From Clostridia bacterium (lineage in GTDB: Bacteria; Bacillota; Clostridia; Christensenellales; Aristaeellaceae), in the NCBI GenBank assembly GCA_900769875.1, contig CAAGII010000006.1:1-23695 (forward strand): 23,695 nt of DNA. The letters are read 5' to 3'. The notes under the pieces are model-generated. The model was not told where the DNA came from and ran no database searches. It saw only the letters and a program-made list of their open reading frames with translations. How positions within the stretch are numbered: the stretch's first letter is position 1; the number at the start of each line of letters is the position of its first letter. Made by a program: the position numbers and the translations under genes. This document shows positions 7,269 to 15,740 of the stretch, piece by piece.

Positions 7269-8427
7269 TCTGCATGCCGTTGACCTCGACCTCGCCGTCG
7301 CACAGAATCATGATGTAGCACTTGCCGTCAATCACACGGGTCTCGATCAGGTCGGAGTGGTCGGGATCCACCTTGATGGACACGCTGGGCGTGCTCACCC
7401 GGAACTGCTTCGGCTCGATGATGTTGACAGCGGCGATCTGCGCCTTTTCTCCGAAGGCTTCCTCATAGCGCTCCTCAAAGGCGGCTGCTTTTTCCTCGCT
7501 CACGCCGCACTCCTCCAGCACCTTTTTCACCTCGCGCTTGCTCAGGGTCAGCGGCTCGGCGGTCTTGTCGGCTTTCTGCTCTTCAATCATGGTGCTGACG
7601 GTTTCATGCATCTGCTGCATCACGTTCAGGCTGCATTCCTCCTGCAGCGTGTCGCGCAAAAGACTCTGGAAGGTTTCCTTCTGCTCGGCGGCGTTCATCT
7701 GCAGCGGCGCGTTAAACACGCGCTGCACAAAGCCCTCGTGCAGGTCGGACGCGTCGCGCGTGTAGTAGATGGCGCGGCTGATGTTCGCGCCGCGCTCCTC
7801 ATAGGCGGGGAACATGAAGCCAAGGTCGGGCGCGCCGACCACCCAGTCGGATTCGCGGCTGTGGAATTCGCCCTCGGAGGCAATATAGCGCAGCGCGGGC
7901 TTTGCGCGCTTGACGGGGCAGACGCAGCAGAGCATGTAACGAAGCACGTCAAGGCTGCGCTCGCGGTCGATTTCGCCGTTTGTGTCGCGGAAGGGGATAT
8001 CGTAGCCGTCGTGCAGCATCAGCACCAGATAATTGGCTTCGTTCTGCGCATCGTCCACGGATTGAGCGCCCTCGCTGTGGCAGTCCTGTACATAGCCGAT
8101 CACGCGCTGGCAGAAGGCGTCCACGGCGTTTTCATCGGTCAGCGCGCTGCCAACCAGCGTGTCCAGCAGGCGATACTCCTCGCTGTCGTTGACCTGCTCT
8201 ACGGAAAAATCAATGGGCAGCAGGTTTTGCCCGGGCGCCCCGGACAATGTGCGCCGGAAGAGCGCCATATACTTTTCGTTTTCGTCCTGCGCCATGCTGC
8301 CCACGGCCTGCATGAAGCTGGAGATAACCTGTCCGTCTCCGGATACATAGCAGCCTCTGATGATGGTGGGATTGCGATGATCGGGGTTCAGACGGCGCTT
8401 GATTTCGGAAAAATCACGCTGATTCAT
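7258..8427 (-). CDS. DUF4317 family protein, function unknown
   Basis: This 389-residue, largely acidic and apparently soluble protein has no signal peptide or membrane segment. The N-terminus (MNQRDFSEIKRRLNPDHRN) and overall length match the DUF4317 family of Clostridia as I remember it; no function is known. Visible traits are a cysteine cluster (LRYMLCCVCPVKRAKPALRY), a charged helical stretch (TLSKREVKKVLEECGVSEEK) and a beta-rich C-terminal end. Start ATG 8427 follows GAGGTG by about 6 nt; the frame is open 15 codons further upstream but without a better site. A promoter lies at 8475-8504. It is a single-gene unit convergent with the era-side pseudogene, and no clear terminator follows it. 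Confidence 0.8.
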   Translation of the reverse strand: MNQRDFSEIKRRLNPDHRNPTIIRGCYVSGDGQVISSFMQAVGSMAQDENEKYMALFRRTLSGAPGQNLLPIDFSVEQVNDSEEYRLLDTLVGSALTDENAVDAFCQRVIGYVQDCHSEGAQSVDDAQNEANYLVLMLHDGYDIPFRDTNGEIDRERSLDVLRYMLCCVCPVKRAKPALRYIASEGEFHSRESDWVVGAPDLGFMFPAYEERGANISRAIYYTRDASDLHEGFVQRVFNAPLQMNAAEQKETFQSLLRDTLQEECSLNVMQQMHETVSTMIEEQKADKTAEPLTLSKREVKKVLEECGVSEEKAAAFEERYEEAFGEKAQIAAVNIIEPKQFRVSTPSVSIKVDPDHSDLIETRVIDGKCYIMILCDGEVEVNGMQISG

Positions 8428-8474
8428 GGTTTCACCTCGTTCTTTCTTCGCGCCCGCAAAGGGCGACAGCACGC

Positions 8475-8504
8475 ATTATACCACGATTGCGCATGCGCGC
8501 GCAA
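8475..8504 (-). promoter_or_regulatory. Promoter of the DUF4317 gene
   Basis: On the minus strand, TTGCGC (8504-8499) and a perfect TATAAT (8480-8475) are separated by 18 bp, with TGG directly before the -10 (extended -10). The ATG is ~48 nt downstream. Confidence 0.65.
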
Positions 8505-8531
8505 GAGGGCGGCGCAAACAGGAAAGCACAG

Positions 8532-8566
8532 AAAAAGGGGATGCCTCCGCGTGAGACACCCCCTTT
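8532..8566 (-). terminator. Terminator of the uxuA-uxuB operon
   Basis: Just past the uxuB stop, the minus strand folds AAAGGGG against CCCCTTT with an inner TG/CA and CTC/GAG stem, then runs into TTTTTCTG. It is a standard rho-independent terminator. Confidence 0.75.
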
Positions 8567-8579
8567 ATTGCGATTGAAA

Positions 8580-10193
8580 TCAGGCAAGATACTTCCTCAG
8601 CGTTGCGCGCACGGCACCGGGCCCAGCCAGCTCCTCGGCAAGGAGAGATTCCACCTTGTCGGCAAGCCCCGCGTCGTACAGGTTCACGCCGAACAGCACG
8701 GGATTGGAAAGGATGCCGTTCAGCCTGTCCTTCACGCTCAGCGGATTGCCCCAGGTAATCCCGGCCATGTCGCTCTGGAGCTGGGTAAGCATCGGGTCGC
8801 TGGACACAGCCATGGGATTGCCGTTGTCATCCACCGCCATGAGGTAGCGGAGCCAGCCTGCCAGCGCCAGCGGAATGGCGGTGAGCGACGCGGCGTCGCG
8901 CTCAGGATCAGCCATGTAGCTCTTGATCGTCTCGCCGAAGCGGATCGGGATCTTCTGCGAGGTGTCCGTCGCGATGCGCTGGGGCGTATCGGGCATGAAC
9001 ACATTGGGCAGACGCTGCCCGATCACCTCGTCAATGAACGCTTTGGGGTTGATGATGCCGGGATCGGTCACCACCGGCAGTCCCTCGGTGTAGCCGATGG
9101 TTCTGACCAGCTTCACCAGATCCTCGTCCTTCATTTCATCCGCGATCAGATTATAGCCAAGCAGGCAGCCGTACACAGCCAGCGCGGTATGCAGGGGGTT
9201 GAGACAGGTGGTGACCTTCATGCGCTCGGTCATGTTCACGGTGTCGCGGTTTGTCATGTACACGCCGGCCTTTTCCAGCGCGGGACGGCCGTTGGGGAAG
9301 CGGTCCTCCACCACCAGATACTGGGGCACCTCGGCGTTCACAAACGGCGCGATGTAGGTATTCTTGCTGGTGATGACGGGAGCCATGCCTTCCACACCGT
9401 CCGCGGCGAGCTGCTGCTCGATCACCTCGGCGGGACGGGGCGTGATCTTGTCGATCATGCTCCAGGGGAAGGACACGCGCGCCTCATCCTGCACATACTC
9501 ATAGAATCCGGCGGGTACAAGGCCGTTGCGAACCCATGCATTCACAATTTCCAGCACGCTTGAGCGCAGCTTCTCGCCGTTGTGGCTGCAGTTGTCCATG
9601 CTCACCATGGCGATGGGCGCCGCGCCCGCGTGGTAACGCGCGTAGAGCATGGCGGCCACCACGCTCATGGCATGACGCGCCTTGTCAGGGCCGTCGGCCA
9701 TATCGGCCTGCACAACGGGCATCAGCTCGCCCTTCATGTTGCGCAGCGCATAGCCCTTTTCGGTGATGGTGAAGGAGACCATTTGCAGCTCGTCGCTCAT
9801 GAACACGCTCTTGAGGGCGTTCCATTCCACCGCATCGGCGCTGCACGCCTTGATGCCCGTGGCGATGGAGGCGATGATTTCGCGGTCGGTCGTGCCGTCG
9901 GGCTTGAGGGAAACAGAGAGCGTCATGGAGTCGTGCGGCATATAGATCTTGTCGATGATATCATAATCGAAGGTTTCGGCGGCAATGATGCCGCTCTGCG
10001 CAAGCCCTTCGTTGAGCAGCTGCTGCTGGAGGCTCGCGATAAAGCCGCGGAAGATATTGCCCGCGCCGAAATGTACCCACACCGGATGCTGAATGGTATA
10101 GCCTGCGACCTCCTGCGGGTTGTAGGCGGGAAGCCTGACCCCGATTTCAGCCCAGGATGCGGTATCCTGCAGACCGTCGTAGCTGAGAATCAT
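8580..10193 (-). CDS. uxuB: Mannitol dehydrogenase-family oxidoreductase, probable fructuronate reductase
   Basis: This 537-residue protein has the long-chain mannitol dehydrogenase architecture: an N-terminal NAD-binding domain with HFGAGNIFRGF (41-51) and a C-terminal helical substrate domain. KVTTCLNPLHTAL, near residue 330, fits the K...N..H catalytic pattern. Placement directly after uxuA points to D-fructuronate reductase (fructuronate to D-mannonate, NADH) in glucuronate breakdown. Mannitol, altronate or another hexuronate reductase cannot be excluded from sequence alone. Start ATG 10193 has AAGGGAG about 7 nt upstream; the gap to uxuA is 24 bp, so the two are co-transcribed. Confidence 0.85.
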   Translation of the reverse strand: MILSYDGLQDTASWAEIGVRLPAYNPQEVAGYTIQHPVWVHFGAGNIFRGFIASLQQQLLNEGLAQSGIIAAETFDYDIIDKIYMPHDSMTLSVSLKPDGTTDREIIASIATGIKACSADAVEWNALKSVFMSDELQMVSFTITEKGYALRNMKGELMPVVQADMADGPDKARHAMSVVAAMLYARYHAGAAPIAMVSMDNCSHNGEKLRSSVLEIVNAWVRNGLVPAGFYEYVQDEARVSFPWSMIDKITPRPAEVIEQQLAADGVEGMAPVITSKNTYIAPFVNAEVPQYLVVEDRFPNGRPALEKAGVYMTNRDTVNMTERMKVTTCLNPLHTALAVYGCLLGYNLIADEMKDEDLVKLVRTIGYTEGLPVVTDPGIINPKAFIDEVIGQRLPNVFMPDTPQRIATDTSQKIPIRFGETIKSYMADPERDAASLTAIPLALAGWLRYLMAVDDNGNPMAVSSDPMLTQLQSDMAGITWGNPLSVKDRLNGILSNPVLFGVNLYDAGLADKVESLLAEELAGPGAVRATLRKYLA

Positions 10194-10217
10194 AGCGATA
10201 CTCCCTTTCTTGTCGGC

Positions 10218-11297
10218 TTACTTCTGACCCCAGACGCGGCAGAGGGACTCCCAGATGCCGTTGAGGTAGGCGGCGCCGAGCGCACGGTCGTACAGGCCGT
10301 ATCCGGGCCGTCCCTGCTCGTCCCAGATCATGCGGCCATGGTCGGGGCGGACGTAGGTATCGGGGCAGGTATCGTAGATTGCCTTCATGATGGCGAACAT
10401 GTCCAGATCACCGGAGGCGGTCAGATGGCTGGCCTCGCGGAAGTGATGATAGCCGAGGAATTTTACATTGCGCACATGCATCGCGCCGATGCGGTTCATC
10501 TCGCCGAAGTGGCGGATGATGGCGGGAACGTCGTTGTCCGGATTGCTGCCCAGCGAGCCGGTACACAGGCACACCGTGTTGGCGGGGGAATCGTGCAGGC
10601 GGATGATTTTGTCAAAGTCCTCCTGACTGTGCGCGATGCGGGGCAGGCCGAAGATCGGCCACGCGGGATCGTCCGGATGGCAGGCCATGCGCACGCCGAC
10701 CTCCTCGCACACGGGGATGACCGCGTCAAGGAAGTATTTGTAGTTTTCACGCAGCATATCCGGCGTCATGCCCTCGTACTGGCGGAGCGTGGTCTCCAGC
10801 AGGGCGAGACGCTCAGGCTCCCAGCCGGGCAGAGAGAAACCCTTGCTGCCCTCGGCGGTTCTGCGCACGATCTCCAGCGGGCCCATTTCGCCCAGATCCT
10901 TTTCGTCAAAGTACAGGCTGTTGCTGCCGTCCTCGGGGATGACGCGCGCAAGGTCGGTTCTCAGCCAGTCGAACACGGGCATGAAGTTGTAGATAATCAC
11001 CTTCACTCCGTATTTCGCCAGCGTGCGGATGGTGGAGCAGTAATTGGCGATATATTCGTCGCGCGTGGGGAGACCCATTTTAATGTCTTCATGCACGTTG
11101 ACGCTTTCCACGACCTCAAACTCAAGACCGGCGGCATGCACCTCGTCAACCAGCGCCCTGACTTCGTCCTCGGGCCAGTCCACACCGGCGGGCTTGTCGA
11201 GCAGGCCCATCAGGCCGCTCATGCCGGGAATCTGCTTGACATACTTCAGCGGGATCGGATCGCTCTTGGACCCGTACCAGCGAAATGTCATTTTCAT
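10218..11297 (-). CDS. uxuA: Mannonate dehydratase
   Basis: This 359-residue TIM-barrel enzyme converts D-mannonate to 2-keto-3-deoxy-D-gluconate. It begins MKMTFRWYGSKSDPIPLKYV with the family's FRWYG motif. The likely metal-site residues are visible: H207 in ACHPDDP, C244 in LCTGS, H274 in MHVRN, and the late RPDHGRMIW segment. Length is typical. The start is ATG 11297 with AGGAGG 8 nt upstream. It is the first gene of a leftward operon with the fructuronate reductase, driven by the promoter at 11356-11384. KDG kinase and aldolase genes are not in this window. Confidence 0.95.
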   Translation of the reverse strand: MKMTFRWYGSKSDPIPLKYVKQIPGMSGLMGLLDKPAGVDWPEDEVRALVDEVHAAGLEFEVVESVNVHEDIKMGLPTRDEYIANYCSTIRTLAKYGVKVIIYNFMPVFDWLRTDLARVIPEDGSNSLYFDEKDLGEMGPLEIVRRTAEGSKGFSLPGWEPERLALLETTLRQYEGMTPDMLRENYKYFLDAVIPVCEEVGVRMACHPDDPAWPIFGLPRIAHSQEDFDKIIRLHDSPANTVCLCTGSLGSNPDNDVPAIIRHFGEMNRIGAMHVRNVKFLGYHHFREASHLTASGDLDMFAIMKAIYDTCPDTYVRPDHGRMIWDEQGRPGYGLYDRALGAAYLNGIWESLCRVWGQK

Positions 11298-11352
11298 GGT
11301 TTCATCCTCCTGTGACCACGCCTTGGCGGCGCTGCTGCTTCATCTGTCTTGA

Positions 11353-11382
11353 GACATGATACATCAACTTATATGTGATGTC
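11353..11382. promoter_or_regulatory. Putative operator over the uxuA promoter
   Basis: GACAT (11353-11357) and ATGTC (11378-11382) form inverted arms enclosing the -10 and touching the -35 of the uxuA promoter. The longer word GACATGATACA (11353-11363) recurs exactly at 11486-11496, in front of the divergent oxidoreductase gene. Two copies, one per promoter side, suggest a shared regulator site. No regulator gene is in the window. Confidence 0.4.
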
Positions 11383-11384
11383 AA
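11356..11384 (-). promoter_or_regulatory. Promoter of uxuA-uxuB
   Basis: On the minus strand a perfect TTGACA (11384-11379) and TATCAT (11361-11356, five of six) are 17 bp apart. The uxuA ATG lies ~58 nt downstream. Confidence 0.75.
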
Positions 11385-11400
11385 GTGCGCAAGAAAATCA

Positions 11401-11464
11401 TGCCGATATGGCAGGAAACACTTGCATTTTTTGCATGCTTATGGCAAAATAATGCATATCGGCA
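11401..11464. repeat. 10-bp inverted repeat in the divergent regulatory region
   Basis: TGCCGATATG (11401-11410) and CATATCGGCA (11455-11464) are perfect reverse complements 44 bp apart. They bracket two TTGCAT words (11422-11427 and 11431-11436) and the candidate rightward promoter. Half-sites on either side of a promoter fit a looping or dimeric regulator, or a large cruciform. Confidence 0.5.
11422..11450 (+). promoter_or_regulatory. Candidate promoter of the oxidoreductase-GH43-GH5 operon
   Basis: TTGCAT (11422-11427) and CAAAAT (11445-11450) are 17 bp apart, with TGG just before the -10. Each hexamer matches consensus at about four positions, so this is a modest, possibly activator-dependent promoter. 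The ATG is ~80 nt downstream. Confidence 0.4.
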
Positions 11465-11529
11465 CATGGCTGCGCCAGTGCCGCGGACATGATACAACAA
11501 TAAGAATCAGGAGAATGGAGGCCTTTCGC

Positions 11530-12519
11530 ATGAAAACGACACAGATCGCCATTCTTGGCGCGGGCAACATCGCACGCAAGATGGCGCAGACAATTCAGAT
11601 GATGAAGCGCCGGGGCGACCCGGTGGCGCTGCGGGCGGTCGCGTCCAGGAGCGGGGAGAAGGCGCAGGCATTCGCCGCGCAGTGGGGCGTAGAGCGCGCC
11701 TATGGCAGCTATGAGGCCATGCTCGCGGATGACGCGGTCGATCTTGTTTATGTGGCGACGCCCCATGCCATGCACGCCGAACAGATGCTCCAGTGCATCC
11801 GGAGCGGGAAGGCGGTGCTCTGCGAAAAGGCGTTTACCGGCAACGCCCGTCAGGCGGTAGAGGTGCTCGCGCTCTCACGTGAAAAGCAGGTGCTTGTCGC
11901 GGAGGCGATCTGGACGCGCTATCTGCCCTGGCGCGGCATGGTGCGCGGCATCATCGACAGCGGAGAAATCGGCGACACCGTGCTGGCGGATGCGAACCTC
12001 GGCTATGCGATCCGGCAGGTGGAGCGCATTCTCCGTCCCGAGCTTGCGGGCGGCGCGCTGCTTGATCTGGGTGTGTATACGCTCAATTTCGCCGCGATGA
12101 CCATGGGCACAGACGTTGTCTCCACGCAGAGCACCGTGACCATGCTGGACACGGGCGCGGATCTTGAGGAGGAGATCACGCTGCGCTACCGCAGCGGTGC
12201 GTCGGCGCATCTTCTGTCCACCGCCGCCTGCCGCACGAACAGGCGCGGCATTGTGTACGGCACCAAGGGCTATCTGGAGGTGGACAATGTCAACAATCCG
12301 CTGACCATCAGCGTCTATGACAAGGATGGCCGCCTGACGCGCATGCTCTATGCCCCTGAGCAGCTGACCGGCTTTGAAAACGAGGTGGAGGCATGTCTGC
12401 GCGCGCTGGAGGAGGGCGCCATCGAGTGCCCGGAGATGCCCCACGAGGAGATTCTGCGCATCATGAAGCAGATGGACGGGCTTCGCGCGCAGTGGGGAAT
12501 GGTGTACCCCTTCGACTGA
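11530..12519 (+). CDS. Gfo/Idh/MocA-family oxidoreductase
   Basis: This 329-residue cytoplasmic NAD(P)-dependent dehydrogenase belongs to the Gfo/Idh/MocA family. The N-terminal Rossmann fold begins IAILGAGNIARKMAQTI; the family's EKP-type motif appears as LCEKAFTGNARQA, with Phe-containing AF in place of Pro. The C-terminal part is the usual alpha/beta substrate domain, with GGALLDLGVYTL typical of the dimeric sugar dehydrogenase branch. The substrate is unknown; context suggests a sugar or aldose released by the following glycosidases. ATG 11530 has TGGAGG 8 nt upstream; ATG 11515 lies too close to its own site. It is first in an operon with GH43 and GH5. Confidence 0.88.
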   Translation: MKTTQIAILGAGNIARKMAQTIQMMKRRGDPVALRAVASRSGEKAQAFAAQWGVERAYGSYEAMLADDAVDLVYVATPHAMHAEQMLQCIRSGKAVLCEKAFTGNARQAVEVLALSREKQVLVAEAIWTRYLPWRGMVRGIIDSGEIGDTVLADANLGYAIRQVERILRPELAGGALLDLGVYTLNFAAMTMGTDVVSTQSTVTMLDTGADLEEEITLRYRSGASAHLLSTAACRTNRRGIVYGTKGYLEVDNVNNPLTISVYDKDGRLTRMLYAPEQLTGFENEVEACLRALEEGAIECPEMPHEEILRIMKQMDGLRAQWGMVYPFD

Positions 12520-12543
12520 CACGATGGAAAAGGAGAAGCTGAT

Positions 12544-13872
12544 ATGCCCAATCCGTATCTCCCGCTATGGGAGTATATTCCCGACGGCGAGCCGAAGGTG
12601 TTCGGCAACCGTGTGTATGTCTATGGCTCGCATGACCGCGCGGCGGCGGATACCTTCTGCGACTACCGGTTAAAGGTCTGGTCGGCGCCGCTGGACGATT
12701 TGAACCATTGGGTCTGCCACGGCACCTGCTTCCAAACCCGCGCCAACCGCGAGCATCCGTCCGATACGCCGTGGACGGATCACAGCCTCTTCGCGCCCGA
12801 TGTGTGCGAAAAGAACGGCAGGTATTACCTCTACGCCTACATTGTGGGCGCGTATGGATGCGTTGCCGTGGCGGACAGGCCGGAGGGGCCGTTCCGTCTG
12901 CTGGGTCAGTATCAGGTGCCTGTAAGTGAGCTCAAGCACGGCGACGATATGCGCGAACGCATCTTCATCGACCCCGGCGTGCTGGTGGATGACGATGGAC
13001 GCACCTATGTCTACTGCGGCTTTATCCACTCCTTCATGTGCGAGCTGGAGGAGGATATGCGCACGGTGAAGCCGGACACCTATCAGCGCGATATCATCCC
13101 GGAGGAGGAGCCGTATCTCTTCTTTGAGGCATGCTCGCCCATCCGCATCGGCGACACCTATTATCTGATCTACTCGCCCAAGTGCGGCAGTCAGCTGGTC
13201 TACGCCACCTCGGACAGTCCGACCGGGCCGTTCCGCTACCGCGGCGTGATTGTGGACAACGGGGTGGATTATCCCGGCGGCAATAACCACGGCTGCATCT
13301 GCAAGGTGGGCGGGCAGTGGTACATCTTCTATCACCGCATGACCAACGGCACCTGCATGAGCCGGCGGGGCTGCGTGGAGCGCATCGACATTCTGCCCGA
13401 CGGTACCATTCCGCAGGTGGAGATGACCTCCCTTGGCTTCCAGCAGAGCCTGAATCCCTACGAGCAGACGCCGGCAGAGCTGGCCTGTGTGCTCAAGGGC
13501 GGCTGCTGCATCGTGGAGCGCAACGCCATGATGCGCCCGGTTGTGGATATCAAACCCGGCTGCGTCATCGGCTACAGGTACTTCGACTTTGGTGAGGATG
13601 ATTCCGGCACCGGTATGAACCTGCTTCTGCGCGTGCGCGGCCTTGGTCAGCGCAGCCGCGTGCATGTGCGTCTGGACGGCGAGGACGGCGAGGAGATCGG
13701 CTGCGCTGATATCGGACTGGACGACGGCTTCGTGTCAGTCAGAACGCCCTGCGTGACGGGCCGTCATGCGGTGTACTTCACCTTTGAGCTGGCGCGTGAG
13801 GAAAGCTGGATCCGTCACGCGTTTGAAAACCGCAACCTGCTGGAGCTTGAAGGCTTCGTATTCATGAAATGA
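12544..13872 (+). CDS. Glycoside hydrolase family 43 enzyme with C-terminal beta-sandwich module
   Basis: This 442-residue protein has no signal peptide, so it probably works on imported oligosaccharides. Residues 1 to ~305 are a GH43 five-bladed propeller. Likely catalytic residues are D14 (YIPDGEP), D143 (FIDPGVLVDDDG) and E195 (FFEACSP), a full acid/base/modulator set. Family activities include alpha-L-arabinofuranosidase and beta-xylosidase; the exact one cannot be read here. Residues ~310-442 resemble a CBM6-like module. ATG 12544 follows AAGGAG (12530-12535) by 8 nt. It is 24 bp after the oxidoreductase gene, and its stop lies 11 nt before the chosen GH5 start. Confidence 0.88.
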   Translation: MPNPYLPLWEYIPDGEPKVFGNRVYVYGSHDRAAADTFCDYRLKVWSAPLDDLNHWVCHGTCFQTRANREHPSDTPWTDHSLFAPDVCEKNGRYYLYAYIVGAYGCVAVADRPEGPFRLLGQYQVPVSELKHGDDMRERIFIDPGVLVDDDGRTYVYCGFIHSFMCELEEDMRTVKPDTYQRDIIPEEEPYLFFEACSPIRIGDTYYLIYSPKCGSQLVYATSDSPTGPFRYRGVIVDNGVDYPGGNNHGCICKVGGQWYIFYHRMTNGTCMSRRGCVERIDILPDGTIPQVEMTSLGFQQSLNPYEQTPAELACVLKGGCCIVERNAMMRPVVDIKPGCVIGYRYFDFGEDDSGTGMNLLLRVRGLGQRSRVHVRLDGEDGEEIGCADIGLDDGFVSVRTPCVTGRHAVYFTFELAREESWIRHAFENRNLLELEGFVFMK

Positions 13873-13883
13873 GGTGGATCGGT

Positions 13884-15623
13884 ATGAAGACAATCTGGAA
13901 AACGGTGCTTTGCCTGCTGCTTGCGCTGTGCATGCTGCCGGGCGGGATGATTCGCGCGCGCGCGCAGCAGGAGATGATGACTTCCATGGACATGGCAAGG
14001 GCGATGGGCAACGGTATCAATCTGGGTAACACGTTTGAGGCCTACGGGCACACGAGCCTTGGCACCGGCGCGTCGCCCGACGACTATGCGCGGCTGTGGG
14101 GACAGCCCACCACGACCCGCGAGATCATCGAGGGAATGAAGGCAGCCGGGTTTGACACGCTGCGCATCCCCGTGGCGTGGACGAACACCATGGATTTCGA
14201 GCATGACGATTTCACCATCGCCGCCGCATACCTTGACCGGGTGCAGGAGGTGGTTGACTGGGCGCTGGACGCGGGTATGTTCGTCATCGTCAACGATCAC
14301 TGGGACGGCGGCTGGCTGGGCATGTTCGGCTCCGCGACGGAGGCAAAGCGCGAGAAGGCGCAGCGCATGTTCGTCAGCATTTGGACGCAAGTCGGCGAGC
14401 GCTTCAGGGATTATGATGAGCGGCTGATCTTTGAGGGGGCGAACGAGGAGTTCGGCGACCGGCTCAACGATACCGACTGGGCTGAGGACTCTGGCACGCT
14501 CTCCAAGGACGACTGCTACCGCAAGGTCAACGAGCTCAACCAGCTGTTTGTGGATATGATCCGCGCGCAGGGCGGAGGGAACGCCACCCGCTTCCTGTTG
14601 ATCCCGGGCTACAACACCGATATCAACCACACCGTGGACAGCCGCTTCCGGATGCCTGAGGATGGCGCGAACCGGCTGCTCCTGTCCGTGCATTACTATG
14701 ATCCCGCAGGATACTGTCTGCAGGGCAGCCTTGACAGCTGGGGTACGGTCAAGGACTATGAGCATATGAACGGTCAGCTCGCAAAGCTTGAAAAATTCTC
14801 CGCACAGGGCATCGGTGTGATCATCGGCGAATACGGTGTGGTGGCAGCCGCAGCGGGCGGAAGCATGCGCGGAAGCACCATCGAGTATACTGAGAATTTC
14901 CTGAACAACTGCGATTTGTACGGCTACTGCCCGGTGCTGTGGGACTGCAACTTCCAATACCAGCGCCGCAGCTGCGCCATGCTGAACGACGAGCTCGCCA
15001 CCCTCTATGCCAAGCGCAGCGTTTCCGCGCGGGAGGGGCTTGACGAGGAAGCGATCCGCACGCAGGCTCAGGCAGCCATGGAGCAGGCGCTGGCAGGCGC
15101 GGATGAGGACGCAGACGCGAAGGAGAATCAGGCGATCGCGTGGCTGATGTTCAACAGCGGCAACTGGGGCGTGATGTACAGCGTGGGCGATACCTACAAT
15201 CCCACGCAGATCAGCGCGGGCGTGAAGGCGACGGACGTGGAGGTCACAGGCCCCGGCGTGTACACGGTGGGGCTGGACTTTACCGGCTGCCCCGGCGGCT
15301 ATGTGACGGGCACGGGGTTCTGCGCGCTGGGTCTGAGCAACGGCGAGCTGTTCTATCCCGGATGCTTCCTTGACCTGAAGGAAATCCGCATCAATGGCGA
15401 AAAGTATGTCATCCGCGGCAGGGGATACACCACCAGCGACGACAAAAAATGCACGCGAGTCAATCTGTACAACGCCTGGGTTCCCATGAAGCCCGACGCG
15501 AAGCTGTGGCGCATCAAGGGCGGCAACCTTGCCGGATGCATGCCCATCCTGCTGCACAACGAGGATGAAGCCATGCAGCGCATCGAATCGCTGCAAGTGA
15601 CCTTCGAGCTGTGCCTTCCCTGA
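13884..15623 (+). CDS. Secreted glycoside hydrolase family 5 enzyme (endoglucanase/mannanase-like)
   Basis: This 579-residue protein begins with a signal peptide (MKTIWKTVLCLLLALCMLPG, cleavage probably after ARA). A GH5 TIM barrel follows, with NGINLGNTFEAYG near the start, the acid/base Glu in IFEGANEE, HYYDP, and the nucleophile Glu in GVIIGEYG. The barrel ends near residue 390. After an Ala/Glu/Asp linker, the last ~170 residues look like a beta-sandwich, perhaps a carbohydrate-binding module; I cannot name its family. No dockerin or cell-wall anchor is visible. Start ATG 13884 follows GAGGTGG; ATG 13869, overlapping the GH43 stop, is the alternative. The substrate is probably a beta-1,4-glucan or mannan. 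Confidence 0.88.
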   Translation: MKTIWKTVLCLLLALCMLPGGMIRARAQQEMMTSMDMARAMGNGINLGNTFEAYGHTSLGTGASPDDYARLWGQPTTTREIIEGMKAAGFDTLRIPVAWTNTMDFEHDDFTIAAAYLDRVQEVVDWALDAGMFVIVNDHWDGGWLGMFGSATEAKREKAQRMFVSIWTQVGERFRDYDERLIFEGANEEFGDRLNDTDWAEDSGTLSKDDCYRKVNELNQLFVDMIRAQGGGNATRFLLIPGYNTDINHTVDSRFRMPEDGANRLLLSVHYYDPAGYCLQGSLDSWGTVKDYEHMNGQLAKLEKFSAQGIGVIIGEYGVVAAAAGGSMRGSTIEYTENFLNNCDLYGYCPVLWDCNFQYQRRSCAMLNDELATLYAKRSVSAREGLDEEAIRTQAQAAMEQALAGADEDADAKENQAIAWLMFNSGNWGVMYSVGDTYNPTQISAGVKATDVEVTGPGVYTVGLDFTGCPGGYVTGTGFCALGLSNGELFYPGCFLDLKEIRINGEKYVIRGRGYTTSDDKKCTRVNLYNAWVPMKPDAKLWRIKGGNLAGCMPILLHNEDEAMQRIESLQVTFELCLP

Positions 15624-15686
15624 TGCGCCCCTGGGCGGCGATGCCGCAGGCCATCCCGCCGGGACGAATCATGAATGCATCATAAG

Positions 15687-15732
15687 AAAGCTGCCCTGAC
15701 AGACGGCCAAACCGTTTGTCAGGGCAGCTTTT
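15687..15732. terminator. Bidirectional terminator between GH5 and the GTPase gene
   Basis: AAAGCTGCCCTGACA (15687-15701) pairs perfectly with TGTCAGGGCAGCTTT (15717-15731), with an inner ACGG/CCGT stem. T-runs on the distal side on both strands fit the convergent GH5 (plus) and GTPase (minus) genes. Confidence 0.9.
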
Positions 15733-15740
15733 CCATATGC

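Noticed and set aside
7165..8577. Long open frame (470 codons) on the plus strand opposite the DUF4317 gene
   Set aside because: Translation is His/Leu/Val-rich with no recognisable domain, no ribosome site is visible, and the opposite strand has a coherent gene with start and promoter. It is a GC-driven antisense frame.
9582..11315. Long open frame (577 codons) on the plus strand opposite uxuB and uxuA
   Set aside because: It spans two well-supported minus-strand genes and gives His/Gly/Arg-rich low-information protein.
13815..15596. Long open frame (593 codons) on the minus strand opposite GH43/GH5
   Set aside because: It is antisense to a GH5 with signal peptide and catalytic motifs, and no family resemblance is visible.
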